Shown here: positions 7,900 through 15,772 of the stretch, piece by piece
Numbering within the stretch: position 1 is the stretch's first letter
Layout of the letters: each line of letters begins with the position of its first letter
Source: Candidatus Pacearchaeota archaeon UBA284
Lineage (GTDB): Archaea > Nanobdellota > Nanobdellia > Pacearchaeales > UBA284
Assembly: GCA_002499185.1 (NCBI GenBank)
Contig: DAKN01000010.1
Coordinates: 4,546-35,389 of the forward strand
Reading direction: 5' to 3'
DNA length: 30,844 bases
Made by a program: the position numbers and the translations under genes
The notes under the pieces: generated by a model
Told to the model about the DNA's origin: nothing
Database searches by the model: none
What the model saw: the letters and a program-made list of their open reading frames with translations, nothing else

Positions 7900-8917
7900 T
7901 TTCGTAATATTTATATCCTAAGTTTCCTCCGAGCAAAGTTCTGATGTCGGTAATTTTGTATTTGGCCATTACCCAACGATCAAGTCCTAATCCGAAAGCA
8001 AACCCAACATATTTTTTAGTATCAATCCCAGCCATTTTCATCACATTGGGATGGATGATTCCCGCTCCTCCCATTTCAATCCAGCCGACGCCTTTGCATA
8101 GCGGGCAACCTTTGCCGTGGCAATTAAAGCATTGCATATCCGGTCCTACCCCCGGTTCAACTTCAGGATAGTATTTGTTTCTGTATCTGGTAACCACATC
8201 TTCGCCGTACATTTTTTTAAATAGAACTTGAAAGGTTCCGAATAGGTCTTTCATGTTGGTTCTTTCGGTCACGACTACACCCTGATATTGATGGAAGACA
8301 AAATGATTACTTTTGTTAACACTTTCGTTCCTATATGATTTTCCGGGACAAACAATCTTAAAGGGAGGTTTGTATTTAGCCAAAACCTGAGCTTCGATTG
8401 AAGAGGTTTGAGTTCTTAATAAAAAATCAGGTTCTTTGATATAGATAGTATCTTGCATGTCGCGGGCCGGATGGTCAGCGGGAACATTTAATCTTTGGAA
8501 ACAAAATTCATCGGTTTCTATTTCCGGGCCGTCCATGATGCTGAAACCCATACTGGTAAACAGTTCATTCATTTCTCTGATGGTTTTTGAGATGGGATGC
8601 AAATGCCCTATTTTTGGAGCAATTAGATTAATGTCTTCTGATTGAGATTTAATGTTTCCTGACATCTCCCCTCCTTTAATTGATTTCTCTTTTTCGGTAA
8701 ATAATTCTTGAGCTTCTTTATATGCTTGTTGGATAATTAAAGCAGTTGTTTTCTTTTCTTCGGCTGGTAAATCTTTTATCTTTTTTATTAATAACTTAAA
8801 AGATCCAGTATCACTGAAATACTTATGCCATAGCTTTGTTGTGGCAGTAGAAGACTCGGCTGATTCTAGGTCGCTCTTTAATTCTTCCAATAGTTTTTTT
8901 ACTTGTTCCTCAGTCAT
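7883..8917 (-). CDS. pheS: Phenylalanyl-tRNA synthetase alpha subunit
   Basis: A 344-residue catalytic alpha subunit of class II phenylalanyl-tRNA synthetase. The N-terminal coiled-coil arm covers about residues 1-85. The core then shows HLHPISKTIREMNELFTSMGF, motif 1 region GPEIETDEFCFQRLNVPADH, motif 2 FKIVCPGKSYRNE with FHQYQGVVV, a zinc-finger-like CFNCHGKGCPLC insert found in many PheS, and motif 3 VGFAFGLGLDRWVMAKY. Everything needed for amino acid activation is present. The gene is first in the pheST unit. Upstream (8918-9157) is a 240-base spacer with only a weak promoter match. Confidence 0.95.
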   Translation of the reverse strand: MTEEQVKKLLEELKSDLESAESSTATTKLWHKYFSDTGSFKLLIKKIKDLPAEEKKTTALIIQQAYKEAQELFTEKEKSIKGGEMSGNIKSQSEDINLIAPKIGHLHPISKTIREMNELFTSMGFSIMDGPEIETDEFCFQRLNVPADHPARDMQDTIYIKEPDFLLRTQTSSIEAQVLAKYKPPFKIVCPGKSYRNESVNKSNHFVFHQYQGVVVTERTNMKDLFGTFQVLFKKMYGEDVVTRYRNKYYPEVEPGVGPDMQCFNCHGKGCPLCKGVGWIEMGGAGIIHPNVMKMAGIDTKKYVGFAFGLGLDRWVMAKYKITDIRTLLGGNLGYKYYENESII

Positions 8918-8936
8918 GATATTAATATCTTAACAA

Positions 8937-8964
8937 AATATGGTAAATGTTTAAATATTGACAA
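8937..8964 (-). promoter_or_regulatory. Possible pheS promoter
   Basis: On the minus strand TTGTCA (8959-8964) is followed after 16 bases by CATATT (8937-8942), 20 bases before the pheS ATG. The -35 is good and the -10 weak. The remaining spacer to 9157 shows nothing else I can support except a weak AAACAC/GTGTTT hairpin near 8964-8985. Confidence 0.3.
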
Positions 8965-9157
8965 AACACGCGAAATAGTGTTTTTTATAAAAACGTAAAT
9001 GATAAATTGTCTACTTATTATATCATGAGAGAAGTAAAATAGACATTTTGAGTTGTTTCATGTAGAAAGCGATAGAAAAGGATAGATACAACAATTTTAA
9101 ATTGTTAGTTAAATAGTTCGACAAATTATCAAAAACAAGATAAAATAAGTATAAATT

Positions 9158-9706
9158 ATGGAAAAGATATATTTAATTAGTAAAAATAAGGTTAAAATTG
9201 CATCTGCTCAAAGCGTATTTAATAAATATGGGATTGAGCTAATTCCTCTTGAAAAAGATTATCCAGAAATACAGGCTGATACAAGCTTAGAAATAGCTAG
9301 AACTGCTGCGCTTCAAGCAGCTAAAGAGGTCAATAGTCCAGCTATAAGAGAGGATCATAGTTTATATATCCATTCTTTAGGTATTCCTGGTCCATATACT
9401 CATTATATCGAAAAGATGTTACCCGTTCAAAAACTTCTAAAATTAATTAATCAATTTGAAGACAGAACAGGACATTTTGAAGCAGCCATTGTTTATGCTG
9501 AACCAAACGGAAAAACATTTGAATATGTATTCCATGTTCCAGTTAAGTTTTCAAAAGAAATTAAAGGTGACTCCCCTGCTTGGGATAATATATTGATGAT
9601 GGAAGATGAAACAAGAACATTTTCTGAGTATCCGCAAACAGGAAGAATTAATTATTGGACGAAAGGACATGAGGAGGTCGTAAAGTATATCAAAGAAAAC
9701 ATCTAA
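9158..9706 (+). CDS. HAM1/RdgB-like non-canonical purine NTP pyrophosphatase
   Basis: A 182-residue protein of the ITPase/HAM1 family. The N-terminal LISKNKVKIASA replaces the usual T/S-x-N-x-x-K substrate loop, followed by EIQADTSLEIARTAALQAAKEV (in two parts: PEIQADTSLE and IARTAALQAAKEV), the family's Q-x-x-x-x-EIA-x-x-KA-type helix, then REDHSLYIHSLGIPGPYTHY, where the canonical form has E-D-S/T-G-L and PG-x-Y. Asp is kept but the following Gly is replaced, so substrate choice may differ from RdgB, which hydrolyses ITP, dITP and XTP to monophosphates to keep them out of nucleic acids. It is a stand-alone gene with its own terminator. Many CPR genomes have such divergent HAM1 proteins. Confidence 0.7.
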   Translation: MEKIYLISKNKVKIASAQSVFNKYGIELIPLEKDYPEIQADTSLEIARTAALQAAKEVNSPAIREDHSLYIHSLGIPGPYTHYIEKMLPVQKLLKLINQFEDRTGHFEAAIVYAEPNGKTFEYVFHVPVKFSKEIKGDSPAWDNILMMEDETRTFSEYPQTGRINYWTKGHEEVVKYIKENI

Positions 9707-9728
9707 TAGTTTAGATGTTTTTATTTAT
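9697..9728 (+). terminator. Terminator overlapping the HAM1-like stop codon
   Basis: AAACATCTA (9697-9705) pairs with TAGATGTTT (9712-9720) across a 6-base loop and is followed by TTATTTAT. The TAA stop (9704-9706) lies at the top of the stem. Confidence 0.65.
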
Positions 9729-9805
9729 AGAGCTTTATTGTTATCCTATTTCTTGAATAAGAGAGTTTCTATATAGTCTATTTTATAGGTATATTTTAAC
9801 AATAA

Positions 9806-9878
9806 TTAAATTTTTGTAATTGTTTTGAGAGAATTTATCAATTCTTCTTCAAGTTGTTTTATATCTTTGCGATATATT
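9806..9878 (-). pseudogene. Short remnant of a peptidase-like C-terminus (copy A)
   Basis: Read on the minus strand in the frame ending with TAA at 9806-9808, this stretch encodes IYRKDIKQLEEELINSLK followed by TITKI and a stop. It matches the tail of the larger decayed gene at 10636-10938 (IYRKDIRQLEEEWIDSLK). Here nothing of the rest of that gene remains upstream; instead the frame runs into the end of the aspartoacylase-like gene, which uses another frame and terminates inside the copy. Confidence 0.45.
9821..9878 (+). repeat. 58-bp direct repeat, copy A
   Basis: The 58 bases match 10651-10708 at 53 positions by my alignment, in the same orientation and 830 bases apart. The two copies sit at the 3' and 5' sides of the aspartoacylase-like gene. 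Confidence 0.8.
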
Positions 9879-10602
9879 TACCCTTAAATCCAAAATAATT
9901 TTTGTAATTTTTTTCTCCAAAAAGAACAGGATAGAAATTTTCATCCGCTAATAACTTCTTGTTTTTATTGGTAGCATAAGTAGTCCCCTTTTTAACTAAC
10001 GTATAGTTTTTAATTTTATTGAGTAGTTTATATCCTTTTGGCTTTGAAACAATAGAAGTAACGTTAAAGTATTTTGTTGAGGTCTTGTTTTTGGGCAAGC
10101 TTATTTTAATTAGCCCGAAATGATTTAAAAGTTTTTTAATATCTAAAACAATTTTCTTTAAAGCAATTATGCTGTTATCTTTTCCATACTCAAAAGATAT
10201 TCCTATTTTTGCTTGAGAGATTAGAGAGTTTTTTGATTTCTCCATTATTATTACATATTTAGGCTGAATTGATTTTATATATTCCAACATTTCTTTATTA
10301 AGCTTGCTAACAATCAAAGTGTCTTTTATATTGCTTGTGGTTGAATGAATGTCGATAACAAGATCAGCCGATTTAATAATAGGACTTAATTCAAAGGCTC
10401 TTCTTTCTTCGTAATTACCATTTCTTTTCCCGGGGAAAGATCGATTTAAGTCTTGATCTATATATCTTTTGTTCAACTTTAAAGCTTTTTCGTTTCCTAT
10501 TTTAACAATGAGATTATCAATGTGTAATTTTTCTATTTCTTTTACTACTTTAAGGCCAATTTTTTCATTGCCGTGAGTAGCAATAACTAATAATATTTTC
10601 AT
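9859..10602 (-). CDS. Succinylglutamate desuccinylase/aspartoacylase-family zinc hydrolase
   Basis: A 247-residue protein of the M14-like AstE/AspA family. Zinc ligands are visible as HGNE (His10, Glu13) and DIHST (His86); QDLNRSFPG (50-58) is the substrate-binding Asn-Arg motif, and ISFEYG (135-140) carries the catalytic Glu138. Members cleave N-acyl amino acids or related amides. Length is normal for the short forms. The C-terminal part (about 170-247) is Lys/Asn-rich and lies in a domain typical of the family's beta-rich tail. The stop codon falls inside direct repeat copy A, and repeat copy B lies 48 bases upstream of the start, so the gene is bracketed by duplicated sequence. No clear promoter or ribosome binding site is seen. 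Confidence 0.75.
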   Translation of the reverse strand: MKILLVIATHGNEKIGLKVVKEIEKLHIDNLIVKIGNEKALKLNKRYIDQDLNRSFPGKRNGNYEERRAFELSPIIKSADLVIDIHSTTSNIKDTLIVSKLNKEMLEYIKSIQPKYVIIMEKSKNSLISQAKIGISFEYGKDNSIIALKKIVLDIKKLLNHFGLIKISLPKNKTSTKYFNVTSIVSKPKGYKLLNKIKNYTLVKKGTTYATNKNKKLLADENFYPVLFGEKNYKNYFGFKGKYIAKI

Positions 10603-10635
10603 AGCAATAGTCTTAATATTTATTTTGAATAGAAA

Positions 10636-10938
10636 TTAACTTTTAACGGCTGTTTTAAGAGAATCTATCCATTCTTCTTCAAGTTGTCTTATATCTTTAC
10701 GATATATTGTTTTAATTTTTAATAAATTAGAGGTTACGGTATTTTTTCTTGAAGTATTCTTATAAAGACGTTTAAAATTATTTTTACCATATTTTTTTAT
10801 TAAAAATTTAGTAAATGATCCTGATTGGAGATATATAATAGTCGGCTTTATATTCTTCTAATTGTTATTATCGCAAAGATATTTAATGAGATAAAGATTG
10901 TTATTTTTGTACCAAGAGATGTTTTATTTGTATTCCAT
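10636..10938 (-). pseudogene. Decayed gluzincin (peptidase MA-like) C-terminal fragment
   Basis: One minus-strand frame from an ATG at 10938 to a stop at 10636-10638 reads as a coherent protein tail interrupted by in-frame TAA (10924-10926) and TAG (10858-10860). It gives NISWYKNNNLYLIKYLCDNN, then IYLQSGSFTKFLIKKYGKNN, then RKDIRQLEEEWIDSLKTAV. The QSGSFTKFLIKKYG motif and the LEEEW tail are typical of the C-terminal part of gluzincin-type peptidases (peptidase MA / M1-like), where AGSFvryLiekYG follows the active site. The HExxH part is missing. It is therefore a broken remnant, not a functional gene. Family assignment rests on motif recall only. Confidence 0.5.
10651..10708 (+). repeat. 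58-bp direct repeat, copy B
   Basis: This is the partner of 9821-9878 with five differences. It forms the 3' coding tail of the peptidase-like remnant, so copy B is probably the original context and copy A the duplicate. Confidence 0.8.
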
Positions 10939-11013
10939 GTTTTTAATATACCATAAAGATAAATATTAAAAAAATAATCTAGTTATTGGTTATTTATAAT
11001 TAAGGATTATCAG

Positions 11014-11709
11014 TCATTTATTAATGTTTTTTATTAATTGCTTCTTGCGCAATATTTTAAAAAAAACAATAGCCTCTTTTAATGAGGAGAGTATTCTGTC
11101 TGCGTTTGAAAAATTTTGAGTTGAAGTATATTCATTTGGAATAGAAAAACATTTAGCTCCAGCTGTTTTTGCAGACATTAATCCATGCTGAGTATCTTCA
11201 AAGGCTAAGCATTCTTTAGGTTTTAATCCCATTTTTTTAATAGTTAGTGAATAAATATCAGGACTTGGTTTTCCCCTTTTAACCTCATCGTCAGAAATAA
11301 TTATCGAGAAATATTTTAAAAAGTCATTATTTTTTAATTTTGCTATAGTTTCTTTCTTGTTTCCTCCAGAACATAAAGCAACGATAAAGTTAGAATTATT
11401 AGCAAAAAATTCTACAGATTCTCTACTGTAAGGCATTAATTCTAATTTTTTTTCATTAGCCCATTTTTCTATTAATTTTCTTTTGGCTTCCAATAGAACC
11501 CCATTTTTTATTTTTAAATTATAGTCTTTTATTAGTTCTCTTTCTACTGTTTTTCTATTTTTTCCAGCATAGCGACAATAAGCTTTTTTAGTTAATTTAA
11601 TGCCTAATTTTTGTAACGGCTTTGCCCATGCTTGCCATTGGTAATACTCGCTATTAAATAACGTCCCGTCTAAATCAAAAATTATACCTCTTATTTTATC
11701 TTTTTTCAT
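11014..11709 (-). CDS. HAD-superfamily phosphatase, beta-phosphoglucomutase-like
   Basis: A 231-residue HAD-IA protein and the last gene of the six-gene operon. Motif I is IIFDLDGTLFNSE (Asp12 nucleophile, Asp14), motif II is LCSGGNKKE, motif III the Lys of KRGKPSPDIY, and motif IV is LAFEDTQHGLMSAKTAG. The KPSPD and FEDT-x-x-G motifs are those of beta-phosphoglucomutase and of sugar-phosphate phosphatases. In this operon it most plausibly removes phosphate from a sugar or cyclitol intermediate, as NtdB does for kanosamine 6-phosphate, although NtdB belongs to a different HAD branch. It follows the upstream dehydrogenase by 2 bases. The stop is TGA. No clear terminator is visible downstream. 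Confidence 0.82.
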   Translation of the reverse strand: MKKDKIRGIIFDLDGTLFNSEYYQWQAWAKPLQKLGIKLTKKAYCRYAGKNRKTVERELIKDYNLKIKNGVLLEAKRKLIEKWANEKKLELMPYSRESVEFFANNSNFIVALCSGGNKKETIAKLKNNDFLKYFSIIISDDEVKRGKPSPDIYSLTIKKMGLKPKECLAFEDTQHGLMSAKTAGAKCFSIPNEYTSTQNFSNADRILSSLKEAIVFFKILRKKQLIKNINK

Positions 11710-11711
11710 AG

Positions 11712-12737
11712 CTACTTTATTAAATATTTTTTAGGATTAATATATTTATTTTGTTTATTAGAAGTATAAACTGATTCGATAAAAGCCATATGGTTTAAAT
11801 GGAATTTTGGATTATTAGTATCTTCCCGGTTTTCAATTATTTTTAAAAAATATTCTAATTGATTTTTGTATGACGATATCCAATTATCTTCCCCAATAAA
11901 ATGTTTTTTTAATTTTCCGATAGGAGATAATAATTTAATTTTTCCCCTTTCAATACAGATGGTTCCTTTTGTCCCATACACATTAAAACATTCTTGTTTT
12001 GGAAATATGGTTTTTGATATTAGAGCTGATCCCCAAAATTTATTATTATCATTTTTATACTCAAACATAATTTTTGCAGTATCTTCCGTGTCGTATACAG
12101 CATTTTTTTTACCATTAAGAGATGTTTTAGCGATAATACTATCCGGTAATCCAAAATACCAAATTAACAAATCAATCATATGGTAGCCCATATCAATAAC
12201 GCACCCCCCTCCAGCTAATTGTTTATTGTTTCTCCAGTCTTTGGTTTGTTTTTTTGTAAATAAAGTATATTTTATATCAACATAAAATACTCGTCCTATT
12301 TTATTAATTAATTTAAAAAAAATAGAATATGCTGGATGAAACTTCCTTTGCGTGACTGTTAATAAGTGAATATGTTTTTTTCTAGCGAGTTCTTCTAATT
12401 TTTTCCCCTGTTTTAAAGATATAGCAAAAGGCTTCTCTTTTAAAATATGTAATCCTCTAGAGATAGATTTTTTAGATATTTTATAATGAGAGTCGTGTGA
12501 AGTAGAAATAATAATAAAGTCAATGTCTTTGTTGTTTTTAATAAATTCGTCAAAATTATTATAACCTTTTATATGTTTGTTATTTTTTAAAAAATAATTT
12601 AATTTGTTTTTATTTTTTTCGATTACACCTATTAATTTTATATTAGAAAAACTTTCAATAGTTTTAATATGAAAATTTAATGTTTGGGCGCCTATTCCAA
12701 AAATAGCACATTTATATATCCTTTTTTTCTTTATCAT
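11712..12737 (-). CDS. Gfo/Idh/MocA-family oxidoreductase (second of operon)
   Basis: A 341-residue NAD(P)-dependent sugar or cyclitol dehydrogenase. The Rossmann start is KCAIFGIGAQTLNFHIKTIE, where GIGAQ takes the place of the usual GxGxxG. FIIISTSHDSHYKISKKSIS and LKEKPFAIS give the conserved EKP motif. The C-terminal domain has GGGCVIDMGYHMIDLLIWYFG, with the Asp and His of the family's D-x-x-x-H catalytic site. Proteins of this family oxidise or reduce a ring hydroxyl, for example inositol 2-dehydrogenase or glucose-6-phosphate 3-dehydrogenase. Its start lies inside the end of the Nudix gene (26-base overlap). Two such dehydrogenases in one operon suggest two different redox steps. Confidence 0.85.
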   Translation of the reverse strand: MIKKKRIYKCAIFGIGAQTLNFHIKTIESFSNIKLIGVIEKNKNKLNYFLKNNKHIKGYNNFDEFIKNNKDIDFIIISTSHDSHYKISKKSISRGLHILKEKPFAISLKQGKKLEELARKKHIHLLTVTQRKFHPAYSIFFKLINKIGRVFYVDIKYTLFTKKQTKDWRNNKQLAGGGCVIDMGYHMIDLLIWYFGLPDSIIAKTSLNGKKNAVYDTEDTAKIMFEYKNDNNKFWGSALISKTIFPKQECFNVYGTKGTICIERGKIKLLSPIGKLKKHFIGEDNWISSYKNQLEYFLKIIENREDTNNPKFHLNHMAFIESVYTSNKQNKYINPKKYLIK

Positions 12738-13236
12738 GTTTTTTAGATAGAGAGTAAGCGTATCTCATTGTATATTCCATTAAATCACTCCAATTATGGT
12801 GAATTTTTTGAATAGAGTTTAATTTCTGTAATTTTCTATCAGTGGCTTCGAATTTATTTTCTAATGGTCCAATTTTGAAATCTGTAGATAGAAATGCGGC
12901 AATTGCACTAATCTTAGGGTATCTTTTATTTTTTTTATTTTCTTTTAATTTTAGTAATTTAAAATAGCCAATAAATTTAGCTGTTATTAATTTTGCACCA
13001 GTTTCTTCTTTTGTTTCTCTTTTAGCAGTTTCTAATAATGTTTCACCATTTTCTATGTGACCAGTGGGTATATCCCATCCCCTCGGTACTTTAGTTAAGA
13101 GAATTTTTTCGTTTCTAAAAATAAACATTTTAATTGCCGTGAAATGAATGTTTTTTGGTATTAAGCTGGTAGGAATAAACTCAATAGAGCTTTTGGTTTC
13201 CATCCAGAAATCTTTTGGAAATTTATTGGAGTTCAT
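12712..13236 (-). CDS. Nudix hydrolase
   Basis: A 174-residue protein with a complete Nudix box: Gly59, Glu65, then REtKEETGA at 73-81, matching GX5EX7REUXEEXGU. It therefore should bind Mg2+ and cleave a nucleoside diphosphate linked to another group, such as an NDP-sugar, or act on a related pyrophosphate. The N-terminal part (1-30) is an extension before the HFTAIKMFIFRNEKILLT strand that starts the fold. It overlaps the genes on both sides, by 14 bases upstream and 26 downstream, so it is translationally tied to the operon. It may release a sugar phosphate from a nucleotide sugar or clear a by-product; the sequence does not say which. Confidence 0.85.
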   Translation of the reverse strand: MNSNKFPKDFWMETKSSIEFIPTSLIPKNIHFTAIKMFIFRNEKILLTKVPRGWDIPTGHIENGETLLETAKRETKEETGAKLITAKFIGYFKLLKLKENKKNKRYPKISAIAAFLSTDFKIGPLENKFEATDRKLQKLNSIQKIHHNWSDLMEYTMRYAYSLSKKHDKEKKDI

Positions 13237-14491
13237 TTATTAATTTTTTATTATAGACTAATTCAGGAAACAGTGAGTTAATTTCAAAAATAACTTTATG
13301 TATCTTTTTAGTTATTTCATGATTTTTTAATATTTTTTCTATGATTTTAAGCTGTTGTGAAAAGTTTTTTTCTACTTTAAACGTAGTTTGTATTCGTACG
13401 CGTTTATCAGAAGAAAGAGGTAGTTTTGACATATCTTCAACTCGAGCAGAAATTATCCATTTATATTGCTTTAATTCATTTACCATTTTTTCTGCTTGTT
13501 TAATATTTTTTTTGAAAACAGGTAGTTGTATTACTACTCGATGGTTATTTTTTTCTGGTTGCCATTTTTTATTATCAATATATTGAAATATTGCATTAAA
13601 AGCATTGAATGGATAGCATGCTGCATTTATCATTGGATAACTACCAGTAAATCTAGTCATTGCCTCCATAATTTTCCATTTTTTATTATGTAAATCATAG
13701 AGTATTCCCTCGGTGGCAAAGTAGCCATTTATTTTATATTTTTTTGCTATAGACACAACTTCATTATAAATTGGTTTAATTGGTTTAAGATAGCCACATA
13801 TTTTTATCTTACTGTCGCCATGATCTAAAGACAAATTTGTACTTTCTTTTATCGACATTGGTAGCATAAGTAATTTGTTGCCCAAAGACAATAATTCAAA
13901 GGATATTTCTGGACCCTCTAAATATTCTGTTAAGATAGATTCCTTTATCCCTTGTTTTATCTGAGATTTATATTTAGAAAAAATATTTCTTCTTTTTTTT
14001 ATTAAATACATGCCAATTCCTCCAGTTAGATTGGTAGCTTTTAATACTGCTGGCCAGGAGTTTTTAAATTCTTTATTGATTAAACATTTTTTAGTAATCT
14101 TTATTGTATCTAATACATTATAACCATCGGACTTTAATTTTTTTGTTGCTGTCCATTTATTGGAAAATAATTTTGCCGAATGAAAAAATGGTCCTATAAA
14201 TTTACAGTTTTTAAATTTTTTATCGGCTGATAATAAATCAAATGTTTTTGCAATATTTTCTACACTATTGCTGACTGTATTTCTAGCAAAAGAAATTAAC
14301 GCTATTGGTCTATTTTTTGTGTTTTTCAAATAAAAATAAATTTCCTTTTTAATTTTAATAGAGCTTTTACATTTTTTATCTTTAATATCATCATCAATAT
14401 GGATAATTTTATATTTATGGTCGCGTGGAATAATTTCACAAAAAAGTTTACTATTTTTTCTGCCCCCAATTGTAAATATTATGTTTTCCAT
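13223..14491 (-). CDS. ATP-grasp ligase
   Basis: A 422-residue ATP-grasp protein. Residues about 1-105 form the preATP-grasp domain. The ATP-binding part shows WPAVLKATNLTGGIGMYLIK (146-165; Lys151 and the flexible Gly-rich loop), TEYLEGPEISFELLSLG (188-204), and KIMEAMTRFTGSYPM with the metal-binding Glu and Arg, followed by a C-terminal extension to 422. It resembles carboxylate-amine ligases that couple an amino acid or carboxylate to an amine through an acyl phosphate, such as BacD-type or carbamoyl-phosphate-synthase-like enzymes. In this operon an amine donor made by the aminotransferase would be a logical acceptor (inference). The gap to the upstream gene is 3 bases. Strongly Lys/Asn/Ile-rich composition reflects very low GC. 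Confidence 0.78.
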   Translation of the reverse strand: MENIIFTIGGRKNSKLFCEIIPRDHKYKIIHIDDDIKDKKCKSSIKIKKEIYFYLKNTKNRPIALISFARNTVSNSVENIAKTFDLLSADKKFKNCKFIGPFFHSAKLFSNKWTATKKLKSDGYNVLDTIKITKKCLINKEFKNSWPAVLKATNLTGGIGMYLIKKRRNIFSKYKSQIKQGIKESILTEYLEGPEISFELLSLGNKLLMLPMSIKESTNLSLDHGDSKIKICGYLKPIKPIYNEVVSIAKKYKINGYFATEGILYDLHNKKWKIMEAMTRFTGSYPMINAACYPFNAFNAIFQYIDNKKWQPEKNNHRVVIQLPVFKKNIKQAEKMVNELKQYKWIISARVEDMSKLPLSSDKRVRIQTTFKVEKNFSQQLKIIEKILKNHEITKKIHKVIFEINSLFPELVYNKKLINELQ

Positions 14492-14494
14492 TTA

Positions 14495-15772
14495 TTATTT
14501 TTTTGTTGAATTATTTAGCAATTCGTTAAAGTTATTGTTTACTTTTTTAAACGCATCAATATATTGGTTAATTATATTTTTTGATTTTTTCCAATCCGTA
14601 AAAGTTGGTAGAGAAAGTCCTCTATTTCCAAGATATTCAGCATTGGGAAAGTCTCCGATTCGATAAGTTTTCTCGTTTTTTCTATTTTTAAACATTTTAT
14701 TTTCTTGTAAAGTATATAGTGGTAATGTAGATAAAGAATCTGATTGGGGTATTTTAATTTCAACCCCCTCTGCTTTTAGGGCTTCAACGTATTTTTCTCT
14801 GGGAATATTGTGAAATTTTTCTGGATTATATAATGGTTTGAATCCATACCAAGCACCCATATCAATATTTTTAGAAATATAAGGAACTGTAATCTCTGGA
14901 AATTGTTTTAATTTTTTTAAAAAATAATTTAAACATTTTTTTCTAGATATTAGTCTTTTTTTGAGTGCACATAGAGAATAAATAGCTGTGATAGCATTAT
15001 ATGGTGACATTCTTAATTTTAAACCATAGCCAGTAAACCAAAATTGTTGATAGAAATCATTAATGACATCGTTTTTAGCTCTATCACGATAATGGCCTAA
15101 AAGAATAGCTCTATCATTATATTCACTAGAATTAGTTACCAGTATTCCTCCTTCTCCAGCAAAAACTATTTTATTCGCCTGAAGGGAGAAAATTGCAATA
15201 TCTCCAAAAGTTCCAACCAATTTACCTTTATACTTACTACCATGAGCATGCGAACAGTCTTCAATTACCTTTAATTTATATTTTTTAGCAATAGACATTA
15301 TTTTATCCATATCTGCAGGGTGACCCCATTGATGGACAACAGTAATAACCTTTGTTTTATTTGTAATATTTTTTTCAATTAGGTTTGGATCTATACACCA
15401 AGTTTTAATATCAACATCTATAAGAATAGGGTTAGCTTTTAATATAAATATAGGGCTGATAGCTGCGTGATAGGTAAAAGCCGGAGCTATAATCTCATCG
15501 TCTTCGTCGACTCCTAAGGCAAAATATGCAGCTAATAATGCGGAAGTTCCTGAATTAAAAGTAATAGCATATTTTACTTTATTTTTAAGAAATTTTTTAA
15601 ATTTTTGTTCTAGTTCTAATATTGGCCCAGAGCTTCCTTTAATTGATATGTCTTTATCTCTTTGTAGCCCGAGAACTTTTTTTTCTTTTTTGTCTGATTT
15701 TGGGGGCCATACAAAATGCGGCTGACTAATTTTTACCGCCATAGGGCCGCCATTTATTGCTAGTTTGTTCAT
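14495..15772 (-). CDS. DegT/DnrJ/EryC1/StrS aminotransferase, StsC/AHBA-synthase-like
   Basis: A 425-residue PLP enzyme of the sugar aminotransferase family. It opens with KLAINGGPMAV and HFVWPP, an N-terminus typical of L-glutamine:scyllo-inosose aminotransferases and AHBA synthases rather than of plain nucleotide-sugar aminotransferases. FNSGTSALLAAYFALGV (72-88) binds the PLP phosphate, EDCSHAHGSKYKG (171-183) has the cofactor Asp172, and FSLQANKIVFAGEGG (195-209) has the Schiff-base Lys201. LRMSPYNAITA follows. It should transfer an amino group, usually from Gln or Glu, to a keto-cyclitol or keto-sugar made by one of the two dehydrogenases. Its ATG overlaps the upstream stop as ATGA, giving tight coupling. 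Confidence 0.88.
   Translation of the reverse strand: MNKLAINGGPMAVKISQPHFVWPPKSDKKEKKVLGLQRDKDISIKGSSGPILELEQKFKKFLKNKVKYAITFNSGTSALLAAYFALGVDEDDEIIAPAFTYHAAISPIFILKANPILIDVDIKTWCIDPNLIEKNITNKTKVITVVHQWGHPADMDKIMSIAKKYKLKVIEDCSHAHGSKYKGKLVGTFGDIAIFSLQANKIVFAGEGGILVTNSSEYNDRAILLGHYRDRAKNDVINDFYQQFWFTGYGLKLRMSPYNAITAIYSLCALKKRLISRKKCLNYFLKKLKQFPEITVPYISKNIDMGAWYGFKPLYNPEKFHNIPREKYVEALKAEGVEIKIPQSDSLSTLPLYTLQENKMFKNRKNEKTYRIGDFPNAEYLGNRGLSLPTFTDWKKSKNIINQYIDAFKKVNNNFNELLNNSTKK

Noticed and set aside
10858..10926. Reassigned stop codons as explanation for the in-frame TAA and TAG in the peptidase-like remnant
   Set aside because: TAA and TAG end many intact genes in the window, so decay is the simpler explanation.
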